A stretch of DNA of 64,000 nt from Rhodospirillaceae bacterium (GTDB lineage: Bacteria; Pseudomonadota; Alphaproteobacteria; CACIAM-22H2), in contig JALHMR010000001.1 of NCBI GenBank assembly GCA_022843945.1, forward strand, positions 124,001 through 188,000, written 5' to 3'. Made by a program: the position numbers and the translations under genes. How positions within the stretch are numbered: position 1 is the first letter of the stretch; each line of letters begins with the position of its first letter. Shown piece by piece: positions 1 through 7,875 of this stretch. The notes below the pieces were generated by a model that was given only the letters and a program-made list of their open reading frames with translations, did not search any database and was not told where the DNA came from.

Positions 1-231
1 CAGCAGGGGCTGCAGCACGTCGCGGTAGTTGTCGCGGGTGAGCGCGATCTCGCGGAACTCGACGCCGTACTCGGCCGCGACCTCGCGGCCGCGCGCCTCG
101 GCGGTGACGACGGTGATGCGCTCGCGCGGCATGTCGATGTGACGCAGAATCAGCGGCAGGACGCCCTGGCCGATCGAGCCGAAGCCGACCATGACGAGGC
201 GGCCGGTGTAGGAAACGTGCTTCTTGTCCAT
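1..231 (-). CDS. hss: homospermidine synthase, N-terminal part (cut by window edge)
   Basis: Only the first 77 codons are present; the gene continues off the left edge. The translation opens with MDKKHVSYTGRLVMVGFGSI and continues with GQGVLPLILRHID. This is a Rossmann nucleotide-binding start of the saccharopine-dehydrogenase-like type that is characteristic of bacterial homospermidine synthase. The family uses NAD to join two putrescines (or putrescine and spermidine) into homospermidine, a major polyamine of alphaproteobacteria. The ATG at 229-231 is preceded by a GGGGAAG ribosome site. Recognition is from the N-terminus only, so the rest of the gene cannot be checked here. Confidence 0.85.
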   Translation of the reverse strand, partial: MDKKHVSYTGRLVMVGFGSIGQGVLPLILRHIDMPRERITVVTAEARGREVAAEYGVEFREIALTRDNYRDVLQPLL

Positions 232-664
232 GTTCACTTCCCCAAAGGGCGCGCGCGTTTTCAGGCGCGGCGCAGCGATGCTCAGGGCGCACGTCTCCCG
301 GTGCCGGGAATCACGATCCCGGCGAAAAGACGGCGCGGGCTTACGAAAAGACGGAAAACGCGGGCGCGGCTTGACTACAGCCGTTGGCCGGGGCGTTTAT
401 CCAGGAATGCGCGGATGGGGCGCCGAGTGCCTGAACATCGTATCCGTTCCCTAAGGTGCCGGCCCACGGTTGACCGGCTTTGCCGAAAAGAACGCTTACG
501 TCGTTGCTTGACCTTGGTGTTCGGCCATGGGCACGTGCGATTGGCGTCACGCGTTATTTAGGTAGTGGCAAACCGAATCACAAGAAAAATGCGCGGCGCG
601 CCGAAGAATTTTTTGTGACAAGCTTTACCGTCGCGCGTTGAGTCGGGAGAAGCGGAGAGCAAGG
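232..664. other. 433-bp non-coding stretch between hss and the acetyltransferase
   Basis: This is the divergent intergenic region. Short ORFs in several frames lack ribosome sites and recognisable sequence. On the hss side, 303-309 and 317-323 form a perfect 7-bp hairpin (GCCGGGA/TCCCGGC, 7-nt loop), and 296-301 (TCCCGG) could compete for pairing with 304-309. It would lie in the hss leader if transcription starts upstream of it. I see no convincing -35/-10 pair and no further features. Confidence 0.5.
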
Positions 665-940
665 ATGAGCGAGACGATCAGCGACAACGCCGTGCAGCAG
701 CGCTACGAGCTCGACGTCGACGGGCAGATCGTCTTCGCCACCTACCGGCGCGACGGCGACGTCGTCAGCATCCGCCACGTCGAGGCGCCGGTCGCGCTGC
801 GCGGCACCGGCGCCGCCGACCGGCTGATGCAGGGCATCGTGGCGAAGGCCCGCGCCGAAGGGCTCAAACTGGTGCCGCTCTGTGGCTATGCCTATGCCTG
901 GCTGCGTCGTCACGCCGAGCACGCGGACGTGGTGGCCTAG
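665..940 (+). CDS. small GNAT-like N-acetyltransferase (YjdJ-type)
   Basis: A 91-residue protein matching the short Gcn5-related acetyltransferase family typified by YjdJ (PF14542). It has the features RRDGDVVSIRHVEAP, then ALRGTGAADRLMQGIVAKAR (the acetyl-CoA loop region), then LVPLCGYAYAWLRRH. Substrates of this family are largely unknown. The ATG at 665 follows GGAGAGCAAGG; an upstream in-frame start at 638 has no ribosome site. Its stop overlaps the stop of the convergent MATE gene in a shared CTAG at 937-940. Confidence 0.8.
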   Translation: MSETISDNAVQQRYELDVDGQIVFATYRRDGDVVSIRHVEAPVALRGTGAADRLMQGIVAKARAEGLKLVPLCGYAYAWLRRHAEHADVVA

Positions 941-2283
941 TTGCGGCCCCAGCGCGTCCAGCGGATGGCCAGCGCCGAGGCCAGGCCATAGGCGACCATC
1001 GACACCGAGACGAGCGCGAACATCATCCACACCGGCGCCTGCTGGGCGAGCAGGAGCCAGCCGCCGCCGGCGACGAGGGCAAGCCGCACCGTGCCGGCGA
1101 GAACCGGGCCGAGGACCTTGCCCGCCCCTTGCGCGGCGAAATAGAGGGCCAGCCCGAGCGCGAAGAAGCCGTAGCCCGGCCCGGCCCAGCGCAGATAGGT
1201 GCGCGCCGCGTCGAGAGCCTCGGGATCGTTGGTGAACAGCGTCGACCACAGGTCCGGCATCCCGGCCACGACGAGACCCACGCTGCCGATCACCACGGCC
1301 GCCACCCCGCCGGCCGTCCAGGCGATACGCCGGGCGCGCGCCACATCACCCGCCCCGATCGCCATGCCGACCAGCGGCACGCAGGTGACGCCGATGGCAA
1401 AGCACGCCGGGACGAGCAGGAACTCGAGACGCGCACCGATCCCGTAGCCGGCCAGGACTTCGGTGCCGAAGCGCGCCACCAGGCCGGTGAGGATCAGCAC
1501 GGTCAGCACCGTCTGCAGCGATGACAGGCAGGCCAGGGCCCCGACCTTCAGGATGTCGTGGAACATCTCCCAGCGCAAAACCACACCGCGCAGAACCAGA
1601 CGCACGCGCGAGCGCGCCAGGACGTACCACAATAGAAACAAGGCGCTGGCGGTGAGCGCAATCACCGGCCCCAGCGCCACACCCGCCATGCCGAGGCGCG
1701 GAAAGGGCCCGAGGCCGAGCCCCAGGCAGCCGCCGATGACGAGCTGCGCTCCGGCGGCGATGAAGAGCGTTGCCGACGGCACCCGCATATTGCCGGCTCC
1801 GCGGATGATCGAGGAGAAGGTGTTGAGCAACCAGATCGCGGGGGCCGCCAGGAAAAAGACATTGGAATAGGCGAGCGCCTGGGCCAACGCCTCCTCGCGC
1901 CCGCCCAGCACCCGATAGATCCATGGCCCCAGCGCCTGAAACGTCACGAGGAAGGCCAGCCCGGCGACGGTGCCGATGATCACCGCGTGCATGACCAGCG
2001 CCTGGGCCCGCTGGCCGTCGCCCGCGCCGAGCGCCCGGCTGACCGCCGAGGACACGCCGCCACCCATGGCACCGGCCGACATCATCTGCTGCAGCATGAT
2101 CATCGGCAGGACGAGCGCAATCCCGGCCAGCGCCTCGATGCCCAGCGCGCCGACATAGACCGTCTCGACGATAGCCACGGCGGCGAAGGCCAGCATGGCC
2201 CCGAGATTGGGCAGGCTGAGCCGCAGCAGCGCCGGCAAAATCGGCGCCGTCAGCAGGGGATTAGCGGCGGAGAGAGGATGCAT
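937..2283 (-). CDS. MATE family efflux transporter
   Basis: A 448-residue polytopic membrane protein with about twelve hydrophobic segments arranged as two similar halves, as in the MATE (multi-antimicrobial extrusion) family. These proteins export organic cations, drugs or metabolites in exchange for Na+ or H+. The N-terminal LLRLSLPNLGAMLAFAAVAI and the GAMGGGVSSAVSRALGAGD loop are typical of the bacterial DinF/NorM-like branch. No clear Shine-Dalgarno sequence precedes ATG 2283. The substrate cannot be predicted. Confidence 0.88.
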   Translation of the reverse strand: MHPLSAANPLLTAPILPALLRLSLPNLGAMLAFAAVAIVETVYVGALGIEALAGIALVLPMIMLQQMMSAGAMGGGVSSAVSRALGAGDGQRAQALVMHAVIIGTVAGLAFLVTFQALGPWIYRVLGGREEALAQALAYSNVFFLAAPAIWLLNTFSSIIRGAGNMRVPSATLFIAAGAQLVIGGCLGLGLGPFPRLGMAGVALGPVIALTASALFLLWYVLARSRVRLVLRGVVLRWEMFHDILKVGALACLSSLQTVLTVLILTGLVARFGTEVLAGYGIGARLEFLLVPACFAIGVTCVPLVGMAIGAGDVARARRIAWTAGGVAAVVIGSVGLVVAGMPDLWSTLFTNDPEALDAARTYLRWAGPGYGFFALGLALYFAAQGAGKVLGPVLAGTVRLALVAGGGWLLLAQQAPVWMMFALVSVSMVAYGLASALAIRWTRWGRN

Positions 2284-2448
2284 GGGGGGCGAAACGAACC
2301 ACGGCCACCGGCAAGGAAACTTGTGGCTCGTTTGAGAATTACTCGCGCTGTCTGCAACCGTGGGTGTAGCACAATGCGGCCTCGGCGAAAAACCAGCGGC
2401 GTCCTACCCCGGTAAAAGCCGCTGCCCATCGACCACGAGAGGCCCCCC

Positions 2449-4059
2449 ATGTCCAGCCCGGCGTCCAATCCCGCCACCCTCGATACGCAATTCGCCGGCG
2501 ACAGCGCCGCGCCCCGCGCCGCCCGCCAATGGCGCCTCAGCGAAGACTGGACGGCGGTGATCGTCGGCTTCGTGGTCATCGCCGCGGTGCTGGCAGCCTT
2601 CCACTGGAAGCTCTACGACCTGCGCGGCCTCGTCTCGTCCTACCGCTGGACCACGGACAGCCAGATCGCCGCCTCGACACCCGGCTGGGTCAACACGCTC
2701 GACAGCATCGCCGGCGAGGCGCGGGTCAAGGGCCAGGGCAACGTGGTCCAGCTCAGCCAGGCCATGAAGGACGCGCTGCAGGGCGGCGAGCGCAAGGCCA
2801 TCGAAACCGCCGCCGGCCGCCTCGCCGGGCTTGGCAGCCGCACCCTGCCCGGTGCGCTGGGCGCCGAGATCCGCGGTCACGCCCAGGCCACCGCCGACAC
2901 GAAAATCTTCACCGGCGACAACCTCGCCAGGGTCGTCGCGGTCGGCGTCGTGGTCTTCGCCGTCTCGGCAGCCGGCATCGCCCTGATCGGCGGCAAGACC
3001 GCGGCCTTTCTGCTCGGCCTGCCGGTGGTCTTCGGCCTCGCCTGGCTGGCGCGCTTCCTGGCCGGCAACGGGCTGTTCATCGACTGGGGCATCGAATACG
3101 TGATCTTCGCCCTCGGTCTCGGCCTGCTGATCAGCAACACAGTCGGCACGCCCGCCTGGCTCAAGCCCGCGGTGCAGACCGAGTTCTTCATCAAGACCGG
3201 CCTGGTCATCCTCGGCGCCTCGCTGCTGTTCATGGAGATCCTGCAGGCGGGCGCCCTGGGCATCATCCAGGCGGTGCTGGTGGTCTTCGTCGTCTGGTAC
3301 GCCTGCTTCTGGCTCTGCCGCAAATTGCGCGTCGACGACGAGTTCGCCGCCATGCTCTCGACCGCCGTGTCGATCTGCGGCGTCTCGGCGGCGATTGCCG
3401 CCTGCGGCGCCATCCAGGGCGACAAGAAGAAGCTGTCCTACGTCACCTCGCTGGTGCTGATCGTCGCCGTGCCGATGATGATCGCCATGCCCTGGATCGC
3501 CAAGACGACGGGCATGAACGAGCTGGTGGCCGGCGCCTGGCTCGGCGGCACGCTCGACACCAGCGCCTCGGTGGTCGCCGCCGGCGCCCTGGTCAGCGAC
3601 GCCGCGATGAAGACCGGCGTCATCGTCAAGTTCTCGCAGAACGCGCTGGTTGGCGTGGCGGCCTTTGCCCTCGCCATCTGGTGGGCCTTCAAGACGAGTG
3701 CGGCCGGCGGCCCCAACTCCGAGGGACGGGGCGAGAAGCCGAGTGCCACCGTGATCTGGCAGCGCTTCCCCAAGTTCGTCATCGGCTTCATCATCGCCTC
3801 GGCGGTGTTCTCCTTCCTGCTGCCGGCCGAGCTGGTCAACGGCACCCGCTCGGCCCTGGGCGAGATCCGTCTCTGGTGGTTCGCCCTGGCCTTCGTCTGC
3901 ATCGGCCTGGAGACGCGGGTGGTCGAACTGGCGACGACAGATCAGGGCCGGCCAGCGCTCGCCTTCCTCGGCGCGCAGGCGATCAACGTCTTCTGGACGC
4001 TGCTCATCGCCTGGCTGCTGTTCGGCGGCGTGCTGGTCGAGCCGCCGCTGATCAAGTAG
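2449..4059 (+). CDS. YeiH-type putative sulfate exporter (UPF0324)
   Basis: A 536-residue membrane protein. From about residue 165 onward it carries the conserved UPF0324/Cons_hypoth698 core with about ten membrane segments, including STAVSICGVSAAIAACGAI and LGGTLDTSASVVAAGALVSD. Family members are annotated as putative sulfate exporters, but function is weakly established. The N-terminus is longer than in the roughly 350-residue E. coli YeiH: it adds one membrane helix (about 35-53) and about 100 soluble residues. Start ATG 2449 follows GAGAGG. Divergent from the MATE gene. Confidence 0.82.
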   Translation: MSSPASNPATLDTQFAGDSAAPRAARQWRLSEDWTAVIVGFVVIAAVLAAFHWKLYDLRGLVSSYRWTTDSQIAASTPGWVNTLDSIAGEARVKGQGNVVQLSQAMKDALQGGERKAIETAAGRLAGLGSRTLPGALGAEIRGHAQATADTKIFTGDNLARVVAVGVVVFAVSAAGIALIGGKTAAFLLGLPVVFGLAWLARFLAGNGLFIDWGIEYVIFALGLGLLISNTVGTPAWLKPAVQTEFFIKTGLVILGASLLFMEILQAGALGIIQAVLVVFVVWYACFWLCRKLRVDDEFAAMLSTAVSICGVSAAIAACGAIQGDKKKLSYVTSLVLIVAVPMMIAMPWIAKTTGMNELVAGAWLGGTLDTSASVVAAGALVSDAAMKTGVIVKFSQNALVGVAAFALAIWWAFKTSAAGGPNSEGRGEKPSATVIWQRFPKFVIGFIIASAVFSFLLPAELVNGTRSALGEIRLWWFALAFVCIGLETRVVELATTDQGRPALAFLGAQAINVFWTLLIAWLLFGGVLVEPPLIK

Positions 4060-4174
4060 CCCGCCCGCTCCCACCGCCGTCCCACGGCTCCCTCTTGCGG
4101 AGGGGCTGGTATGGACGGCGGTGCGGCGGCAGGGCACTCTCCCGGGCATCAAATAAACCCGGAGGAGACCAGCC

Positions 4175-4792
4175 TTGCTGACCCTGTATTACGGCCGCGG
4201 CGCCTGTTCGATGGCCCCCCATATCGTGCTCGAGGAAAGCGGCGAGAAGTACACGCCGCATCCAGTCGACCTGGCGAAGGGAGAGCAGCGTGCCGAGTCC
4301 TATCTCAAGGAGATCCACCCGCTCGGCCGCGTGCCGGCCCTGCGCCTCGACGACGGCAGCATGCTGACCGAGAACACGGCGATCCTGCCCTATCTCGGCA
4401 AGCGCTTCGGCCTGTTCCCCAAGGACCCGATCGCCGAGGCGCGCACCTTATCGACCATCGGCTTCTTTGCTTCCACCGTGCATCCTGCGCACAGCCATAT
4501 CGGCCGGCCGGAACGTTTTGCCAGCGACCCCGCCAGCCATGCCAACATCAAGGAAACCGGCCTCAAGAATTTCCATGGCTACCTCAAGCAGATCGACGGC
4601 ATGCTGGCCGGCCGCGAATGGCTGGGCGCCGAGTATTCGGTGCTCGACCCTTACGCCTTCGTCTTCTACGCCTGGGGCCATAAGCGCGAGCTGCCGGTGA
4701 AGGAGCTCAAGAACTACACCGCGCACAAGGACCGGATGATGAAGCGCCCCGCCGTCCAGCGCGTGGCGGAAGACGAGAAGGTCTCATTCTGA
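4175..4792 (+). CDS. glutathione S-transferase (Beta-like)
   Basis: A 205-residue GST with an N-terminal thioredoxin-like domain (about 1-80) and a helical C-terminal domain. Cys11 in GACSMAPH sits where Beta-class bacterial GSTs carry their catalytic cysteine, and LGRVPAL plus ENTAILPYL are the conserved glutathione-site elements. The start is TTG at 4175, supported by GGAGGAG at 4161-4167 with normal spacing. It probably conjugates or reduces electrophiles; the substrate is unknown. A truncated secreted-protein gene follows immediately. Confidence 0.87.
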   Translation: MLTLYYGRGACSMAPHIVLEESGEKYTPHPVDLAKGEQRAESYLKEIHPLGRVPALRLDDGSMLTENTAILPYLGKRFGLFPKDPIAEARTLSTIGFFASTVHPAHSHIGRPERFASDPASHANIKETGLKNFHGYLKQIDGMLAGREWLGAEYSVLDPYAFVFYAWGHKRELPVKELKNYTAHKDRMMKRPAVQRVAEDEKVSF

Positions 4793-4802
4793 GGAGACCG
4801 CC

Positions 4803-4964
4803 ATGCTGCGCCTGATTGCGATCGCCTTTGCCTTCCTCTCAGGCGCAGCCCTGGCGCAGACGGCACGCTTGCGCGCCCTTATTTTTCGGATCTGGACCCC
4901 GGCCTTCGCCGGGGTGACATCTGAGAAAATTTCTAACGCCGTAGTCGGTAAGCCCGCGGGCTGA
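4803..4964 (+). pseudogene. truncated secreted-protein gene (signal peptide only)
   Basis: An ATG at 4803 with a strong GAGGAG ribosome site overlapping the GST stop opens a frame beginning MLRLIAIAFAFLSGAALAQT, a textbook signal peptide with ALAQ cleavage site. After about 28 codons the frame enters a palindromic repeat (about 4887-4917) and ends at 4962-4964, inside the 3' end of the convergent AraC gene. The mature domain is missing. I infer a gene whose 3' part was lost, possibly with repeat insertion, but a tiny functional peptide cannot be excluded. Confidence 0.5.
4887..4917. repeat. palindromic dispersed repeat, single arm
   Basis: Contains CCCCGGC-CTTC-GCCGGGG followed by GTGAC, one arm of the GTCA-ended palindromic family also seen at 6368, 8843 and 25480. 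It lies inside the open frame of the truncated signal-peptide gene. Confidence 0.6.
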
Positions 4965-5751
4965 CGCCGACGATCCGGCGGAAGCGACGGTTGAAGGTCG
5001 AGAGATCGCCGAAGCCTGAATCGTAGGCGATGGCGGCGATCGGCTCATCCGAACGGCGCAGGCGCAGGGCCGCGCGATGCAGGCGCAGGCGCAGCAGGTA
5101 CTGGTGCGGTGTCAGCCCGACCACCTGCCGGAACACCCGCAGGAAATGATAAGGGCTCATCGCCGCCTCGCGGGCGAGGCCGGCGAGCGGCACCGGTTCG
5201 TCGACCCGGGATTCAATCCGGCGTAGCGCATCGCTGATCCGCTGCTCGTCGCGCCGGCTCGGGCTGCGGTCGCGCCGCCGCTTGTTGGAAAGGGTCGTGA
5301 CTACCGCTCCCGCCAGCCGGACGGCGACTTCTTCCAGCGCACCGACGTCGCCGGCGTCGCGCGCCGCCTCGGCGTTGGCCAGCATGGCGGCCAGCTCGGG
5401 CACGGCCGGCAGGGTCGCCGCCGGGAATTCGCGGCGGCGAACGCCGGGCACAGCGGCCAGCAGCCCCTCAAAGAAACCCGGCTCGTACTGGAACGACAGG
5501 CAGTGATCGCCAATCCCGTGCTCGTGGCCGCATTCGAAGCAGTGGCCGTGATTGCCGAGCAGCAGCGAGCCGGGCCCGAGCAGCCCACTTCCGGCCGTCG
5601 TCCGGTACTGGAACGTACCGGCGGTCACCACGGCGATGGAGACCGTCTCATGGCGTTCCTCGTATGGCCGGTCCTGCGGCCCGGCGGTGCAGACGACGTC
5701 ATGCACGGTCCAGCCGGGGCCGGAGGCGAGGTGTCGGGTGGTCGTGCTCAT
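4933..5751 (-). CDS. AraC family transcriptional regulator
   Basis: A 272-residue protein with an N-terminal cupin-like sensing region and a C-terminal AraC/XylS DNA-binding domain with two helix-turn-helix units. The second unit carries IAAIAYDSGFGDLSTFNRRF and the final VGVSPRAYR. I chose ATG 5751 (MSTTTRHLAS) because the longer frame to 5826 would run into the divergent gene's ribosome site. Its closest likely target is the divergent gene at 5838; the direct repeats between them could be operators. Confidence 0.85.
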   Translation of the reverse strand: MSTTTRHLASGPGWTVHDVVCTAGPQDRPYEERHETVSIAVVTAGTFQYRTTAGSGLLGPGSLLLGNHGHCFECGHEHGIGDHCLSFQYEPGFFEGLLAAVPGVRRREFPAATLPAVPELAAMLANAEAARDAGDVGALEEVAVRLAGAVVTTLSNKRRRDRSPSRRDEQRISDALRRIESRVDEPVPLAGLAREAAMSPYHFLRVFRQVVGLTPHQYLLRLRLHRAALRLRRSDEPIAAIAYDSGFGDLSTFNRRFRRIVGVSPRAYRLRR

Positions 5752-5763
5752 GTACCCAGAATA

Positions 5764-5821
5764 GCAATTTTCCCCAAGCGGTCGCGAGCGGAGGCGTTCT
5801 AAAGAGGCGGCAATTCTCTCC
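5764..5821. promoter_or_regulatory. direct repeats between AraC gene and its divergent neighbour
   Basis: GCAATTTTCCCC at 5764-5775 and GCAATTCTCTCC at 5810-5821 match at 10 of 12 positions in the same orientation, 46 bp apart, in an 86-bp divergent intergenic region. AraC-family proteins often bind direct repeats, so this is a candidate operator pair. The assignment is inference. Confidence 0.3.
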
Positions 5822-5837
5822 GTCATGGAGCGTTGCC

Positions 5838-6359
5838 ATGAACTCTTTTCTCGAAGCGTTGCAGGCCGACGGCCCGGCGCCCGATCGCGCTGACGGCCTG
5901 GCTCTCTACGCCTTCCTCATCGGCCGCTGGAGCTACGACGCCACCTATCACCCGCCCGGCCAGCCGGCACGGACCACGCGCGGCGAGATTCATGCCGGCT
6001 GGGTGCTGCAGGGCCGCGCCATCCAGGATGTGTGGCGTGTCCCGGCCCGCGACCTTCCGCAATCCCCTCAGCCCGAATTTGGCGACTACGTCGGCACCAC
6101 CTTGCGCATCTACGACCCCGGCCTCGATGCCTGGCACATCCTGTGGAGCGATCCACTGACCCAGACCTATCAGCGCCAGCTCGGGCGGGCGCGCGGCAAG
6201 GACATCGTGCAGGAAGGCCGCGACGAGGCCAGCGGTGCCCATACGCGCTGGAGCTTCACCGAGATTGCCGGGGATTCATTCCGCTGGCGGGGTGAGGTTT
6301 CGCCCGACGGCAAGGACTGGATGCTGCTCGCCGATTTTCGCGCCAAGCGGATGACCTAA
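5838..6359 (+). CDS. conserved hypothetical protein (DUF1579-like)
   Basis: A 173-residue soluble protein without signal peptide. Features such as LYAFLIGRWSYDATYH, EIHAGWVLQGRAIQDVW and TLRIYDPGLDAWHILWSDP suggest a lipocalin-like beta-barrel of the DUF1579 kind, but I cannot assign a function. ATG 5838 is preceded by GGAG at 5827-5830. It is divergent from the AraC regulator and is the likeliest regulated target. Confidence 0.7.
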   Translation: MNSFLEALQADGPAPDRADGLALYAFLIGRWSYDATYHPPGQPARTTRGEIHAGWVLQGRAIQDVWRVPARDLPQSPQPEFGDYVGTTLRIYDPGLDAWHILWSDPLTQTYQRQLGRARGKDIVQEGRDEASGAHTRWSFTEIAGDSFRWRGEVSPDGKDWMLLADFRAKRMT

Positions 6360-6367
6360 TTCCAACC

Positions 6368-6445
6368 GTCACCCCCGCGAAAGCGGGGGTCCAGGGGCCA
6401 AGCAATCTGACGCTTACCCTGGATGCCCGCTTCCGCGGGCATGAC
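6368..6445. repeat. palindromic dispersed repeat with two hairpin arms
   Basis: The left arm begins GTCACCCCCGCGAAAGCGGG and ends in GTCCAG. The right arm begins CTGGATGCCCGC and ends in GCGGGCATGAC. The two arms are imperfect inverted copies and each is itself a hairpin. This gives a MITE-like unit bounded by GTCA/TGAC, in the gap before the VOC gene. Confidence 0.75.
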
Positions 6446-6465
6446 ATTTCATTGAGGAGAAAGCC

Positions 6466-6837
6466 ATGCTCAACCACATTTCCATCGGCGTGAAGGACAT
6501 CGTCCGCACCAAGAAGTTCTACGACGCGGCGCTCAAGCCGCTGGGTTACACACTGAAGAGCGACGGCGAGACCTCGCTGGGCTACGGCGACAAAGCCGTG
6601 GCGCTGTGGATCTCCAAGAGCGAGCGCCCGGTGCCGGCGGACACGCAGTCCGGCCTGCATGTCTGCTTCGACGCGGGAAGCCGCAAGGCGGTGGACGAGT
6701 TTCACAAGGCGGCGCTGGCCACCGGCGGCAAGGACAACGGCAGACCGGGCCTGCGGGCGGATTACGGGCCGAACTACTATGCGGCCTTCGTGGTCGATCC
6801 CGACGGCTACCGGCTGGAAGCCTACTGCGGGGCTTAA
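6466..6837 (+). CDS. VOC superfamily (glyoxalase-like) protein
   Basis: A 123-residue single vicinal-oxygen-chelate domain: it begins MLNHISIGVKDIVRTKKFYD and ends DPDGYRLEAYCG, with the metal-ligand positions His4 and a C-terminal Glu. Members include glyoxalases, ring-cleavage dioxygenases and resistance proteins; the substrate is unknown. ATG 6466 follows GAGGAGAAAGCC. Its stop overlaps the convergent LysR gene by 4 bp. Confidence 0.85.
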   Translation: MLNHISIGVKDIVRTKKFYDAALKPLGYTLKSDGETSLGYGDKAVALWISKSERPVPADTQSGLHVCFDAGSRKAVDEFHKAALATGGKDNGRPGLRADYGPNYYAAFVVDPDGYRLEAYCGA

Positions 6838-7757
6838 ACCGCCGAGAAACGCCGCGCCAGGCGCTGCTTCTGAAACTGCTCGGCGATGAAGTCGACGAAG
6901 CAGCGCGTCTTGGCCGGCATCAGGGTGCGGCTGGAGAAGTAGATCGAGATCGGCCCGACATCGACATACCAGTCGGGCGCCACCCGTATGAGGGCGCCGC
7001 TGACGAAATGCGGCAGGACGTGCGGCAGGCCGACCACGGTGACACCGAGACCAAGCACGGCGCTGCGCGCCATCGCCTCCGGGTCGTTGAGGATGAGGTT
7101 CGGCTTCATCGCGGCCACGACCTCCTCGCCCGCGTCATTGCGCATCGGGCGCTCGCGGATACGCCCGGTCTGGGGCGAACGCATGACGATGCCGGCATGG
7201 CTGGCGAGGTCGCCGGGATGGCGCGGGAAGGGCTTGCCCTGCAGGTAGGCGGGGGACGCCACGGCAACCATGTGCACCCGGCCGAGCTCGCGCGCCACCA
7301 CGCCCGGCGCCAGATCGAAGTCGCCGCCGATGGCCGCATCGAAGCCCTCGCCGACTAGATCCACGGCGCGGTTATCGAAATGCCAGTCGGGGGTCACGCG
7401 CGGATAGCGCGTCATGAATTCGGGCAGCAGCGGCAGCAGGTAATCGAGAGCGAAATTGGTGCCCACGCTGACCTTGAGCACACCCGCCGGCGTCCCCTTG
7501 TCGGTCGCCGCGTCAGCGAGGGCGGCGCGCACCGCATCGAGCCCGCCGCTCACCGACTGGAGAAAGCGCTCGCCCGCCTCGGTCAGGGTCAGCCGCCGCG
7601 TGCTGCGCTGGAACAGCCGCACCCCCAGCCCGGCCTCAAGCTGGGCCACGTTGCGGCTCACAGCCGCCGGGGTCAGCCCCAGGCGCCGGGCCGCCGCCGA
7701 GAAGCCGCCAACCTCGGCCGAGCGCACGAAGGCCTCGATATTTGCTAGTGATTCCAG
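6834..7757 (-). CDS. LysR family regulator with probable CTG start
   Basis: A 307-residue LysR-type regulator: winged HTH (GGFSAAARRLGLTPAAVSRN) followed by a periplasmic-binding-like effector domain. The first conventional start, GTG at 7727, would remove the beginning of helix 1. The frame is open upstream and reads LESLANIEAFVRSAE, the usual LysR N-terminus, with CTG at 7755-7757 where homologues have ATG and AGGCGA seven bases upstream. I therefore infer initiation at CTG. It probably controls the divergent SDR-UTRA gene and itself. Confidence 0.85.
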   Translation of the reverse strand: MESLANIEAFVRSAEVGGFSAAARRLGLTPAAVSRNVAQLEAGLGVRLFQRSTRRLTLTEAGERFLQSVSGGLDAVRAALADAATDKGTPAGVLKVSVGTNFALDYLLPLLPEFMTRYPRVTPDWHFDNRAVDLVGEGFDAAIGGDFDLAPGVVARELGRVHMVAVASPAYLQGKPFPRHPGDLASHAGIVMRSPQTGRIRERPMRNDAGEEVVAAMKPNLILNDPEAMARSAVLGLGVTVVGLPHVLPHFVSGALIRVAPDWYVDVGPISIYFSSRTLMPAKTRCFVDFIAEQFQKQRLARRFSAV

Positions 7758-7771
7758 AGGTCTTCGCCTAT

Positions 7772-7790
7772 TTTCAAATTATACTTGAAA
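7772..7790. promoter_or_regulatory. candidate LysR operator
   Basis: TTTCAA-N7-TTGAAA is a perfect 6-bp inverted repeat with a T-N11-A core typical of LysR-type binding sites. It lies just upstream of the LysR start and about 86 bp before the divergent SDR-UTRA gene, in a markedly AT-rich segment. Confidence 0.55.
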
Positions 7791-7875
7791 GTATTTTACC
7801 ATATTATCGGCTATTTGGAAGGTAATCGAAGGGCGACAGTGGCTCCATCGAAACCCCGAACCGATGGAGCTTCCC

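Noticed and set aside
139-561. Plus-strand ORF over the hss start and upstream gap
   Set aside because: No ribosome site, Arg-rich translation, overlaps hss antisense; no homology recognised.
2404-4152. 582-codon minus-strand ORF opposite the YeiH-type gene
   Set aside because: GC-rich shadow frame: low-complexity Arg/Gly/Ala/Asp-rich translation, no ribosome site, fully antisense to a well-supported gene.
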